Part shown: positions 22,601 to 33,024 of the stretch, piece by piece
Position numbering within the stretch: the first letter of the stretch is position 1
Layout of the letters: every line of letters begins with the position of its first letter
Origin: Flammula alnicola
Taxonomy: Eukaryota; Basidiomycota; Agaricomycetes; Agaricales; Strophariaceae
Assembly (NCBI GenBank): GCA_015499995.1
Contig: JADNRV010000047.1
Span: forward strand, 62,001 to 126,000
Reading direction: 5' to 3'
Length of the DNA stretch: 64,000 nt
Program-made: the position numbers and the translations under genes
The notes under the pieces: model-generated
What the model saw: the letters and a program-made list of their open reading frames with translations, nothing else
What the model was told of the DNA's origin: nothing
Database searches by the model: none

Positions 22601-23265
22601 GAAACCCGACACCGGCTTCTCAAGCTTACAGGTGCCTCTCAAACTACGATAGAAGATTTCCCAGAGCTGAAGGACGAGGACACCTATGCAAAGAATTCCG
22701 CCAATGCACGTGGGATTGGCGATGGGAAAACGATTGATAGTTGGATATGGACTTTTGGTAATTTGAAGGGCTTGAACGCCGTTGAAAAGGCAGAGTTTTT
22801 GAAAGAAAGTAAGTGATTACCTTGTTTCATTGTTGTGATTGTGCTTGCTGACTTGAAACAGTTGAAAAGGTTCAATGGTTTCGTGCTAGAGCAGATATGG
22901 AGCGGTGGATCGAAGAGGTGGAACTTCTTGAAGAAGAATTTCGCCGATTCATCCGTGGCTGCCAAAAGTTGCAAGAAATCTGGACCAGTCTTTCATTATC
23001 GGTGAATGACAGATACACGTATCTACCTCGGTCTATCTCTGGTACCTCAGCTACTCCCAAACCGTCACCTGGTCATTGTGCGTACGCACTGCAAAAGGCT
23101 GATATGTATTCAAAGATGGCTAGCACTGCTCAGAATAAATTCAAAACAGTGGGCGGTGAATGGCCTTTACAGGGGGAGACACTTTCCGAATATGTACGGA
23201 GGCGTCGTCCCTGCTTGACAGTCGACTGGACTGCCAGCATCGGTTTAACCAGGTCCGTGGATTGA
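19689..23265 (+). pseudogene. CxC2 cysteine-cluster KDZ transposase, multi-exon, nearly complete with frame errors
   Basis: The N-terminus (MSSIAKKIKKGIRKRVTLSQ) is basic. The CxC2 cluster follows (CSCAREGALHTCFCNECHRF, then CCKDCFVQRHKNMPFHWAE). Next come LGFTFNLLRDWHLQTLTSKK and FVPFRCPNNVIVTCLACPEPG, then VDLQKGERYANAD. The catalytic KDZ region has VTYDVACQYFIHLKSRF, then VPKKHLDGHKEDCRYRFSLN, GRSHGEGVEVSW and STRQMNHGHRHDTLNDLHND. A long helical C-terminal part (22175-23250) ends EYVRRRRPCLTVDWTASIG. Short GT..AG introns separate the pieces. Two frame breaks are seen: near 20400-20420, beside a 13-bp tandem duplication, and at 21275, where one T is missing from a T-run. Otherwise it is full length. 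It would mobilise the surrounding element. Confidence 0.85.
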
Positions 23266-23652
23266 TTCTCTTGAAGATTTTTGAAACTCATTCTTGTCTA
23301 TTTTCAGGGTGTCTTCCTGACGACCTAGGATCTTAGCTTTTTGTAGTTTTAAAATTCTCATTCTTGAAATTGAAATTCTTAAAATTCTTAAGAGTTTTGA
23401 CTTGTGTCTGACTCACTCGGTATCACAGTAGACGACTTTTGAAAGTTTTTGAAGTTTTCAAAAACAGTCAGCGTGAAGGTAGTCGTCATGTAGCATGAAC
23501 ATGCTCACACGGCGATGTGACAAAAATATATTTTGAAAGTTGAAATTTTTTAAAAGAGAAACTTCATCTGCGACGACAAACTTTTAAAAATAACCCATGA
23601 AACCTCACATTGAGTAAGTATAGAGGCTATCGGGTTCCGTTCTAGTGGCTCG
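23266..23652. other. AT-rich right flank of the KDZ region
   Basis: Non-coding, with many AAATTCTTAAAATTCTTAAG-like runs, similar in style to 9845-10250 on the other side. Probably 3' UTR and element end. No inverted repeat with the left flank could be fixed by eye. Confidence 0.4.
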
Positions 23653-25002
23653 TTAGGGAATTAGACTTATGATGCATGTTGCAGTTTCATACCTGGGCGT
23701 AGCTCGCGATAAGTCGCATATGGGAAAGCGCATATCCTCATCAAATTCTTCTGGCCGGTCGTTTTCCATGGTTTTTCCTCGGAACCAGAGACGACCACCA
23801 TCGTGAAATTCGCCGCCATTGGTTGCGATGTCTGATGCCCAGATCTTCCGCATCTCGTTGTACTCTCGGAGGTATTTTCTGAGAATTCGGAAGAATATAT
23901 GATCATCGACCCATTTTGAGACGGGGCCGATACCATTTGCTCGCATGAGTTGGGTCCCAGCATCAGCAACTTGTCCGTAGCAGCCATTGCTCGATGCCAA
24001 TCCAAAACAGTTTCGGGTGTCGATGGCAAATGAGTCATCTTCACTGATGCAAACGACGATACCAGGCCATTGAGATGGCTTAACGGGTATGGTACGGTAT
24101 GCTTCTTTGACATCTCGGACTGCTGCTTGTGACTCCAGAGGAAGTCGAGAGATGAGTAGACATATGATAGAGAAAGTACCCCATGTGCAAGGGTAGAGAT
24201 TAGAGTCGATAGTTGAATTAATAGATGAAATAGAGTTCTGTGATATGTACAGAAATGATAGGTTTTGGACAAGGCGAAATCTTCCGGGTTTGCCTCGCTT
24301 TGGTACAAGGTTAAGTGGAGCGGTTTGGAAGGGTCCGATAAGGCTTTCGACTTCAGCTCTTGAGAATGGGCCAACATATCGCCCTTTTTCGAACTCAGCA
24401 CTGAGAATTCTATTGAACTCGGAGGTGTATTCAGATATTGATGGTTTATTAGGGGGCGTGAATGTATGTGTAATGTTAGGAATCCCAGTGTCGAAGCCGA
24501 ATTGTAGGTCGTGAGGTAAGGAGGGGTATTTTTCCAGAAGATCGTGTCTCGTAAGCTGCTCTCTCCACGCATCGAAGTTGTATGGGGTGCCTGAGTTAAG
24601 CTTTTTGTGCTCGAGGGCAGTTCTGGGCGCCGTGATCGTATTTGCCGCATCCGGAGCACTCGTGTCGTGAGTCGTGGCTGGTGATGTGGCAACCTGATGG
24701 CTTCTGCCAGTCGGTACAGATGGTGGATCCTGATGGGTTGACGAGACAGTTTTTCCCGCCTCGACGGCAGCGGGCTTGTGATCCGTCCCACAATGTCTCT
24801 GACGCGCAGTTGGCAATGTCGTGGGGGTGTCGCCCCAGACAGAGGGTGCATGCCGAGAGGGGCGTGGCTGCAGCTGCACCCTGGCGAAAAGATTGGCCAG
24901 TCGCGGATGAATTTTGCACCCATGTGCGTTTATGTTCTCATTGTGGCGATGAGTTTCTCGTGTAACGAGGGGGGGGGTGGCGATGAAGAGCGGCGGCGAC
25001 AC
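23653..25002 (-). pseudogene. Reverse transcriptase core of the DIRS-like element
   Basis: A 450-codon minus-strand frame. The RT segments are in order: LIGPFQTAPLNLVPKRGKPG, FRLVQNLSF, AAVRDVKEAYRTIPVKPSQW (motif A Asp), NCFGLASSNGCYGQVAD (motif B) and SKWVDDHIFF (motif C, the two catalytic Asp). It ends GKTMENDRPEEFDEDMRFPI then DLSRATPR, directly before a GTATGA donor. The next segment of a DIRS RT (LSNELGIPWE) is 13.8 kb away at about 9765. The first 100 or so codons overlap another frame carrying gag zinc knuckles. The palm motifs are intact but the gene is cut, so it is non-functional unless a 13.8-kb intron were spliced. Confidence 0.8.
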
Positions 25003-25975
25003 TTTTGGGCTCGCTTGTATGATGCTTCACGAGTTGGCGAAGGAGATTTGCTGCGATCTCGCAGGTATCTTGTCCTTCCTCGACTCGGAGTGTCTCGGGC
25101 TGTTAGCCTTGCTATCTGCTCCTCTAGTCTGGCGTGCAGCATGTAGGGTGCGGGTGCGGGTGCGGGTGCAAGTGGTGCAAGTGCAGGTGCATGAGCAATA
25201 AGGTAGGGTGACGGCAAGTTATAGAGATTGTTGACGGTTAGTTAGATGACACGTAATATTGGATTATTGAATTACTGACCTCGAGACGCCTATGGATTGC
25301 CTCTGATTTAGGATGTTCCCTAAGGTCCTCTGCAGCCGCTCTTCATTTATTACACTGATGTCGAAAGCTGCGCCGCGATTTGTGCCTTTGAGGGCATCGT
25401 GCCATTCGCGGCGTACTTCCGCATGGTATGTGAGTAGCGCCACTTCTCCATCCCGTTCGAATCTCATTCTGTGGTTTTCTAGGTTGAGGTAGAAGGTGGC
25501 CAGAGAGATGATGTGTGTTTCCGGCCATCCAGTTTCGGACATGTAATGTAGGAGGGGAGTTTTGGCTGTCGACATTTGTCGCCACGTCAATTGATCATCA
25601 GGGATGGCCTTTGTCGACGGCTTGAAGGCTGCGTACGGCTTTAAAGCCATGATGTCGTCCACTCTGGCGAACGTGAAGGCATCTTGGGCAACTGTCCAGT
25701 CCTACCTCGTGGCCTCCACACATCCTTCTGGTGTGAAGTAATGGAGTTCGACATATTCATGCTCTCACAGTTTGTTGAGGGCGAAATTGGATGGTCGAGG
25801 TATGGAGCTCGAGGCGACTGGTTTGTTCGCCTCGAAATTTCGGACCTTGCGTTTCTTGTTCCCGCTGGTTCTGTCGTCGTGTTCCTCTTCTTCGTCCGCA
25901 TTTTGGGGGATCGGTGGTTGTTGGGGTGGTTCCTCTTCTTGCTGTCTTTCGTCTTGTTGCTGTTGTTGTTGTTGC

Positions 25976-26036
<61 letters not shown>

Positions 26037-26268
26037 CTTGTTGTTCTTGTTGTCGCGTGTTCTCGTCTTCCTGTTGTTGTTGGTTCCAGGCGTTGATTTG
26101 GGCTTGGTGGTCGGCTGTCCATGCCGCCGTCAGTCGCTCAATGGCTTGTTCGGGGGTGACGTTGTCAGCACGTATTAAGCTCTCTCGGAGAAAGCCATAT
26201 GCCTCTGAGGCGAAGTCAGGTTGTACCGCCAGGTTGGGATCATTGAGTATCCTCGGCATCGTTGTCAC
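24596..26268 (-). pseudogene. Gag-like protein of the DIRS-like element, poly-Gln and zinc knuckles, with stops
   Basis: Starts MTTMPRILNDPNLAVQPDFA at 26268. A run of about 35 glutamines interrupted by little else follows (25975-26070). Then an acidic part and NKKRKVRNFEANKPVASSSI. The same frame continues through TGA and TAG into a conserved region (YVELHYFTPEGCVEA, DDIMALKPYAAFKPSTKAIP, LTWRQMSTAKTPLLHYMSETG) to 25264. Farther on, in another frame (24919-24596), are two Cys/His knuckles: CTLCLGRHPHDIANC and CSGCGKYDHGAQNC. It is the structural protein of the retroelement. Two stops in the conserved part and a shift at a 9-base G/C run near 24970 show decay. Confidence 0.7.
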
Positions 26269-26413
26269 TGTCCCGTGCGTCTGGTGTGTGCTGGCAGTTT
26301 CTTCGATTCAAAAGGGAATGTGGGAGAATAGTGAATGGATTGGTTCGTGTTCTACGGTGTCTATAGGAAGCAAAAGAAAGTGACGAGGAGGAAGCCAGAG
26401 CTCGAGCACTTGA

Positions 26414-26455
26414 GGTGACAGTTTCGGACGAAGAGAGTTAGCCGAGACTGTCACC
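26414..26455. repeat. Hairpin upstream of the DIRS gag
   Basis: GGTGACAGTTTCGG pairs with CCGAGACTGTCACC (one G-T wobble-type mismatch) across a 14-base loop. It lies about 150 bp upstream of the gag start, where a DIRS terminal repeat or leader would be. Confidence 0.6.
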
Positions 26456-26935
26456 GCGTGTACAAAGACAACACTCTAACCCTAGATTCATTCTTCACAC
26501 GTGATAGAGCAAAATTGTTGCAAAGCGAAGTGGATTTAACGATTTATGAACATTTGATGGCTGATATAGTCATCAGGTGCCTTGTGGTCATAAAACCTAT
26601 CAAAATTTAAATTCATATAGCTGCAAAATACATCTCGCCGTTCTGCTACAATATTAACCTGGCGACTCACCAGGTTAATATAGGGGTTGGTTTATCGACA
26701 GGGCGCATCGAATGGTCCGTGCCGAGCATTTCTCTCATCATGTGACCAGGTGCCGTCGTAATTCCCACTGTGAATTACGCCGTCATCGCCGCGTAGTGCC
26801 CAAACTTACATACTTACTAGCCAGCGCGACGAGCAACAAACAGCAACCAACCTTGCCTGATCCAAATCCAGAGATCAGTCAGCAGTCAGTCTGTACTGTT
26901 CCAACTTTATTCAAGATCAGGATTGCATAGACGGG
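26456..26935. other. Spacer between the DIRS element and the NACHT gene
   Basis: No gene was seen. It contains a short inverted pair ATATTAACCTGG / CCAGGTTAATAT (26650-26682). The interval just before 26936 should hold the NACHT gene promoter. Confidence 0.35.
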
Positions 26936-28529
26936 ATGTTCAATAACTCCAAGAATGTTGTTGTGTTTGGAGGTACCTTGACTCATGTTGAGGTGCACGG
27001 TGGTACAGGTATGCAATCTACTTTCCTGGTTTTTAGAACAACTCTTACGATGTATTTGTCGAAGCAGCATTCCAAGATCTGCAACGCGAAGTTGGCCCTG
27101 AAGCGTTTCACAACTCAGGAGAACGCTTCGATCCGCCGAAATGCCATCCGAACACACGTCTCGCCATCTTGAAGAGGGTAATGCAGTGGATCCTTGGATG
27201 CGACGATCGCAACGCCCTTATTATGTGGCTGAACGGAGCAGCAGGAGCTGGAAAGTCCGCAATAGCCCAAACCATCGCCGAACGTTGCTATGCTGCAGGA
27301 CGTACCATTGCCGAGAAGGACATGGTCTAACTTCGACCGTGAATCTTCGACTTCTTTTCCTTTCTTGTCAGCTGGGGTCCTTGTTATATTGCTTGTGTCC
27401 TGTTAAATTGTGACGTCCTATATTTTTAATGTAAGTATCTCTAGAATTACACTATGTAGTAGGTGCTTCAAGTTATCTTGCAAGTTATGCCGTGAACATT
27501 GTCCACCATCCTATTTGCACATTACAGATATCTTTCTTTGAGATGTTATCGATGATTCCAGTGGTTAACATGGTTTGCCATTGTCTCATACTAATGACTC
27601 TCATTTTGTCACTTTTTGCTCTGCGGTTTGAGCTGTGTATGAAGAATAGATATATTTGAATCACAATATTCGCAATCAAGTCATTTTTGATTTTTTCTGA
27701 GGCCTGTCCTTTGCACGGTCTGTCCATGACGAGGTGCAAAGGAATTAGCCAAAGAGCCTGCGCAATGCAGACTGTTTAGCCCACAACTTTTTTGTGCTGA
27801 ACTTTGAATAAAATTCCTTTTGTAAAATTAATTTATAGACCTAATGCTACACACCTACAGCCTCAAACCTTCAAAAACTGTTGTTTTGACTTCAAAATGA
27901 GAGTCGCAAAGTTGGGTGGATCTCGTGGTCGCAACGCGGCGCCTGCAGTGGAGTTAATTCAAATTTGATGGGAAACATTTATGCCGCTGACATGCCGTCT
28001 CCCGGAAATGACGGCCGCGATCAGTGCTCGCAGGTTCGGCATGGTGTCGCTACTCCCAAAGTCCCATAATCCTTGACCTGAGTCAGAATTGCTTAAGAAT
28101 TAAAGTCATATCAATTCAGTGTCGGCATGGGGAAATGACAAAATATGATATTTTAATAATGACAATGGAAAACATATAAAAAAAATATATCGAAGCAAAT
28201 ACTATAACTCATGCACTGGCAGTAAGTAGCCTCCCCGGCCCTAGTCTCGGACCAGCTCTCTTAACTTGTCCCAATTAGGCGGGTCCGTCAAGAGAGTCTG
28301 GGACACAACCAACCACATAACCGGGACATTCACTTATGAATTTGGCTGGTAATGGCTCTTCCACTGTTTTTCATCGGAAGTTGATCGAATTTCATCACTA
28401 AAAATTCATAGCATTCTCTGTTAGAGCTCTTGAATAATCCTAGATACTCAAATAGGTTTACTGAAGGCTTTGGGAGGTGCAAAAGATATTGAGAGATATT
28501 TGAGTAAAGGCTGATGGCACAGCCACTGC

Positions 28530-30153
28530 TACCATTGCCGAGAAGGACATGGTCAACATTAGGAAATTGATCCGCCGTTCGACCGCTAGTCTTGGGGTCC
28601 TGGAACCCTTGTAGCTTCTAGCAAGAATCTTATTGTCATGCCCGTGCTCTACTAGTATGCGACTCTAGCAGTGCTGCGTGCACAGGTTAAAATATCATGG
28701 AGTTTACTACATATATTGTTTCGCTAATTAGACCTAACCAAGGACAGTCGGATGTTTAACCTCAACATCAATTATGTGTTGATTATGTGCTGAAGCTTTT
28801 TGAAGGTTATTATTTTCATGTTATGTTATCAGACTTCTCCAGTATGTCATCGCTTCTGCCCTTGAAACCGAGCTCATTACCGTTACGTTCAGTTTTTTTT
28901 TAGGGAACCTTTGCTTTTGAAGAGCTTGCAAATTGAAGGTGATCGTGCTCCTAAGAAAAGCACAGACATCTGCAGCTAAGGGTCACTCTATTTTCCGCTT
29001 GTCCCATATGTTTCCTTTCAATGATTTTTTTGTGTTCTTTGTTTGCTGATTAGCTTGAATTATATCTCAGACTCTCAGTGACACTGTATGAGGAATCAAG
29101 GATTCAAAATCTCCACCATTATCACCTTCTCGATTGTCAAGGCGGAGTCGCACGACATCATGAAAAGGCGACACCACAGCGCATAACATCCGAGTCTGTG
29201 AAATCCCATTGAATGTGACTCTTGTTATTGAGGCTCTGGCCTTGCGGCTGTCAGACCTCTCATTTCGAGCTGGGGGCTCTCTCCATGGGTGTTCATGTCC
29301 AAGCAGATGAGGCTGCTAACCACGATCAACAATCAAGTTAAGTACCTTCTAGATATCTTTCCCTCCCTGTTAGTGTTGGGCACGGGTGCCGACACCCGTG
29401 CGGGTTTGCGGGTACGGGTGTGGCGGGTGCGGGTGCGGGTGCACTTTGAGTGACCCTCAGCCAACCCGCACCCGTGCGCCTGGGTCACGGGTTTTCGGCC
29501 GGCACACGGGAAACTCCGAAATGTGTCAAATATATTCTTTAGTTACTTGAATAAATAATTATGTAATGTAGTTGCCCAAATTTATTCTAATTCTAATTCA
29601 ACATTGCACAAATTCTCACGATGCCCCCATCAAACCCGCACGGGTTTCTGTACCCACGGGTCCCGTGCAAACCCGCACCTGCAAGCACGGGATCCCATAC
29701 CCGTGGCCACGGGTGCGGGTTTTGGCGGGTACGGGTGCGGGTCGACAAAAATTCGCCCGCGGGTTACCCGTGCCCATCACTACTCCCTGTGCATCAACAT
29801 ATCTCATAATGGCCGGCGCCCTCACCGTTAAAAGATACATCACCCCTGCTAATCAGACGTCAGAACATCGACGGCTGAATTCAGTTCGAGTTTCTGGGTA
29901 GCGAGCAGACATGCACAGCGCATCAACGAGCTATGTATGTTCCCACCCTCACCAACGATTACCCGGGCCGAAGCAACTTAGTAGTACTTTGCCAGGTTTG
30001 CCTGTCCCCAATGCGGCGGATACACAATTAAAATCTTTCATTGTCGCTCCGTGACACTCAATTGGAGTGTAGCGAGGACCCCAGCTGACGCGAAAGGAAA
30101 GGAAGTCGCTGACCAATGGGCGAAGGTTGACCATGTCCTTCTCGGCAACGGTA
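28530..30153. mobile_element. Inner copy of family A, inverted inside the outer copy, 6-bp target duplication
   Basis: Ends TACCATTGCCGAGAAGGACA at 28530 and the same motif reversed, ending 30153. Flanked by CACTGC at 28524-28529 and 30154-30159. The segment after 28554 (GATCCGCCGTTCGACC.., TTGGGGTCCTGGAACCCTTG) matches the right end of the outer copy, and the segment before 30129 matches its left end. So this copy lies in opposite orientation. Length 1624 bp, or 1204 bp without the hAT MITE inside it. Sequence 28230-28380 of the outer element also resembles its own right part (GAGAGTCTGGGACACAACCA). Confidence 0.92.
29371..29782. mobile_element. hAT MITE of a second family, 412 bp, 8-bp target duplication
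   Basis: Left end TAGTGTTGGGCACGGGTGCC; right end read inward TAGTGATGGGCACGGGTAAC. Perfect CTCCCTGT duplications (29363-29370 and 29783-29790). Dense CGGGTGCGGGT / ACCCGCACCCG motifs fill both subterminal regions, with an AT-rich centre. It is the third level of nesting in the NACHT gene. Its ends differ from those of the 32790 family after TAGTG. Confidence 0.93.
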
Positions 30154-33024
30154 CACTGCCAAAGCATCTTCAGATTGAGGGCATTTACAAATGAATGTGC
30201 AATGGATTTAAAATTGTAAAGGGCGAGGTAGCCTTTCACGAACATTGTCTAAATTACCAGCAAAAAAAAACAATTCAAAAACAAGATGGGGTGGGCAATA
30301 AACCATTGAAAGTTGTAAGAGAAGGTCCCGGTTATCTGGTTGGTTGTGTCCCAGACTCTCTTGCGAGATATCCCAAAATGGATCGTTAAGAGAGACTGGC
30401 ACGAGACTACCCCGGCCCTCAAGATGTGACAACTGTAAGCTGCAAGGGTTCCAGGACCCCAAGCCTAGGTGTCAAATGGCGGATCAGTATCCAAATGTGG
30501 ACCATGTCCTTCTCGGCAACGGTAAGGACGACTCCTTGCTAGCTTCTTTTTCTCCAGGTCCGATCCTAACCGCAATCATGTTCGCTCTTTCTTCCCAACC
30601 ATTGCATATCAGATCGCCACCACTATTCCAGATACCCGGGCCCATATTGAACGTGCGATCGAGCATGATCCTCTTATCTTCACTCGATCCCTCGAAGCCC
30701 AGATGCTGTCATTGCTTATTGAGCCGCTTCGCGACCTCTCGCTTTCCGGATATTTTAATGACCCCACAACTTTTCCACGCCTCATTATCATTGACGGGCT
30801 TGACGAATGTCAGGATTCCAGAATCCAGTGCCGCATCCTTGATATCATTTCTAGCGCTCTGCGCAAATATGCTTTGCCTATCATATTCCTCATCGCAAGT
30901 CGCCCAGAGCAAGAACTAGTATACACCTTCAATTTACCACACATTTCTGGATTTCTAACCCGCCTCACATTGGACCATTCATTCCACCCTGACGACGATA
31001 TTCGACTGTTTCTTCAAGATTCATTCGATCATATCAAAGGGACACATCCCAGAAAGGCTTTCATTCCCGCCTTGTGGCCCCCTCCCCGCACTATAGATCA
31101 CCTGATCAAGAAATCTTCAGGGCAATTTATATATGCGTCTACCGTCGTGAAATTCACTTCTTCGATCCGCCATCGTCCTAACGAACGCTTGGAGATTGTC
31201 CTTGGTCTGCGCCCCGCCCATCGAGACATGCCCTTTGCAGAACTTGACGCTCTGTATACCCACATCTTCTCATCTGTGGAAGATACGGAGCCCGTTTTGC
31301 TAATTATCAGTCTCGTTCTCCTCCAGGATAGGGATGCTCTGTCGCGACCTATGGAGTACTATACTGACATTGAAGAATTTCTTGGTTTGAATCCTGGCGA
31401 CGTTGAATTCTTCCTAGGTGATCTCGGCTCGGTGATCACCTGTGATGGTGAAAAGATACATCTGTCCCACGCGTCGCTGGGAGATTTTCTCCTTGATCCG
31501 TCTCGGGCTAAAAACTTTTATTGCGATCCTGCTTTAATGCATGCTAGGTTTTCATGCCGTTGCTTCCAATATTTCAAAGACCGAGAAGCTGGTAAGCATA
31601 TTGTAATTCGTGGCGACAATATCCTGAACTCTGATTCTTTTAAACGAAGATTACCCTTTCGTCGGCTCAGTCGGATATACGTACAGTGGATTACCGTTCC
31701 ACCTTTCGAAGGCACTACCCACACCCGATATCAGGAATCACATCCTTCGATTCAATACGAGGAACGTTTACGGGTATCCTATAACGAGGGGATACTACTT
31801 TAGAGTATGGGTACCTCGGTACCTCGAGTCAATTCAGGTCTTGGTAAGTACTCACTAATCAGCGCTTGCATACCGTGCACCATTCTGATGGTCAGGAGTC
31901 ATTGCAGGCTTTCGAAGACTCCGACCAGTTATGCAATCGGCAGCTCCCTACATACGACCGCTTATTGAAAGTTGAACTCAGTAAATATCAAACGGGTCCA
32001 CCTCTCACCTGTCTCCTCGGCCTCCTATGTATACCTCACCTGCTGCGTAAGTGGTCGCCAACATCACCGCCACATCACTTACTTCAGTGGGATAATGATC
32101 ACTTCGATCTTGATCACCTCAGACTAAGCCTGCTCGAATATCGGAGGAAAGAATTCGAGCATGGATTGCACCTCCTTCGGGAATTTCTGGGAGATGAAGC
32201 ACGATCAGGAATACACGCCATGACTCCTGCCAGATACGCCATTGCCGCCTTTCACTGTCTAAGGTACTTGTCCGACCATCAGCGCAATGCGTATCCAGCA
32301 CGGTTTACCGGTCGTAACTGCGAGATGCGTCGCAATAGCCCATTGCGGTGGCGAAAACTGATCAGGGCGAACAAATCGTTCAAGAGAAGAGTAGAACTGG
32401 TGAGGGAGGGATTGGCGGGCATCGAGTGGCGTGCGTTAACTCCACCCCGCAAAACGTCTCCCATACATCCATTCCCAAAATTCCACGAGAAGGTGGGAAA
32501 CGAGCATGATCGCTCGGTATCCTATTTGATTTCCCTAGAGGCCCTCCCTGGAATGTTGGCGCGGGCAGGCGACTCCATTAATCTTATTGACCTCGCCCGT
32601 AGATGCTCATTTGCGAATAGGTCGTTGATGTTCCCTCTCCGTACTTGGAGGGATGAGGGCCATTGCTTCGCATGGCAACACGAGGACCAGGTGGCCCAGG
32701 CCATCTCGAAAATCTCAGGTAAAAAAGAGTAAATAGAAAAACGTTGAATATATTTCATAAGGTATACAACAAATAAAATGAAATATGGGTAGTGTTTGAA
32801 GGTCCGGTTAGGTCCGGTTTTTGGGTCCCCATGACCAGTAACCGAGACCGAGACCGGTCTGCTTTGGTTTCAAGACTGCAAAAAACCGGACCGGACCGAT
32901 AGAGACCGGTCTTGAGCAGTTAGCAGCAGTTTTTGTCGGTTACCTAACCGGTTTTGACTGGTTATGGTTGCGACCGGGTTGTAACTGGTCTTGACCGGTC
33001 CTAGGGGGTATACTTGTATCAACG

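Larger units (their letters stand above)
9845..23640 (+). mobile_element. Large KDZ-type DNA transposon region (about 13.8 kb) splitting the DIRS element
   Basis: All sequence between the two complementary DIRS halves is taken as one insertion. It contains a KDZ (Kyakuja-Dileera-Zisupton) transposase with a CxC2 cysteine cluster, two other multi-exon genes, fragments of host genes, hairpins and an unrelated 1041-bp TIR element. Both flanks are AT-rich with many AAAA/TTTT runs and no genes. I could not find terminal inverted repeats or a target duplication, so the ends are approximate and the single-insertion view is inference from the interrupted RT. Confidence 0.55.
27303..30524. mobile_element. 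Outer TIR element (family A), inserted in the NACHT gene, 6-bp target duplication
   Basis: Left end TACCATTGCCGAGAAGGACA; right end read inward TACCGTTGCCGAGAAGGACA, continuing TGGTC on both. Both sides carry AGGACG (27297-27302 and 30525-30530). Total 3222 bp; without the nested copy and its duplication it is 1592 bp. No coding frame with a transposase motif is present, so it is non-autonomous. The two ends differ beyond the 25-bp repeat (CTTCGACC.. on the left, AC..TTTGGATACTGATCCGCC on the right), which lets orientation be told. A 6-bp duplication is not that of hAT (8), Tc1 (2) or Mutator (9-11). The superfamily is not assigned. Confidence 0.93.
26936..32732 (+). pseudogene. NACHT-type NTPase gene interrupted by a 3.2-kb transposon stack
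   Basis: The first exon (MFNNSKNVVVFGGTLTHVEV) ends near 27009. After a GTATGC intron comes AFQDLQREVGPEAFHNSGER, the usual linker before the NTPase. Then come the P-loop NGAAGAGKSA and AERCYAAGR, where the element enters at 27303. After 30530 the frame resumes LLASFFFSRSDPN, with Walker B LIIIDGLDECQD, the sensor-like IASRPE and the STAND tail to 31803. A short intron leads to a last exon ending ARYAIAAFHCLRYLSD, then KISGKKE at 32732. Removing the element and one AGGACG copy gives a continuous frame. Such STAND NTPases are abundant in agaricomycetes and are thought to act in non-self or signalling responses. No WD or TPR repeats follow. Confidence 0.85.

Noticed and set aside
25684..26383. 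Plus-strand Leu- and Cys-rich frames across the CAG tract
   Set aside because: Shadows of the poly-Gln gag read on the opposite strand.
29572..29901. Frames of 60-109 codons around 29600-29900
   Set aside because: They lie in the GC-rich subterminal repeats of a MITE with exact ends and target duplication.
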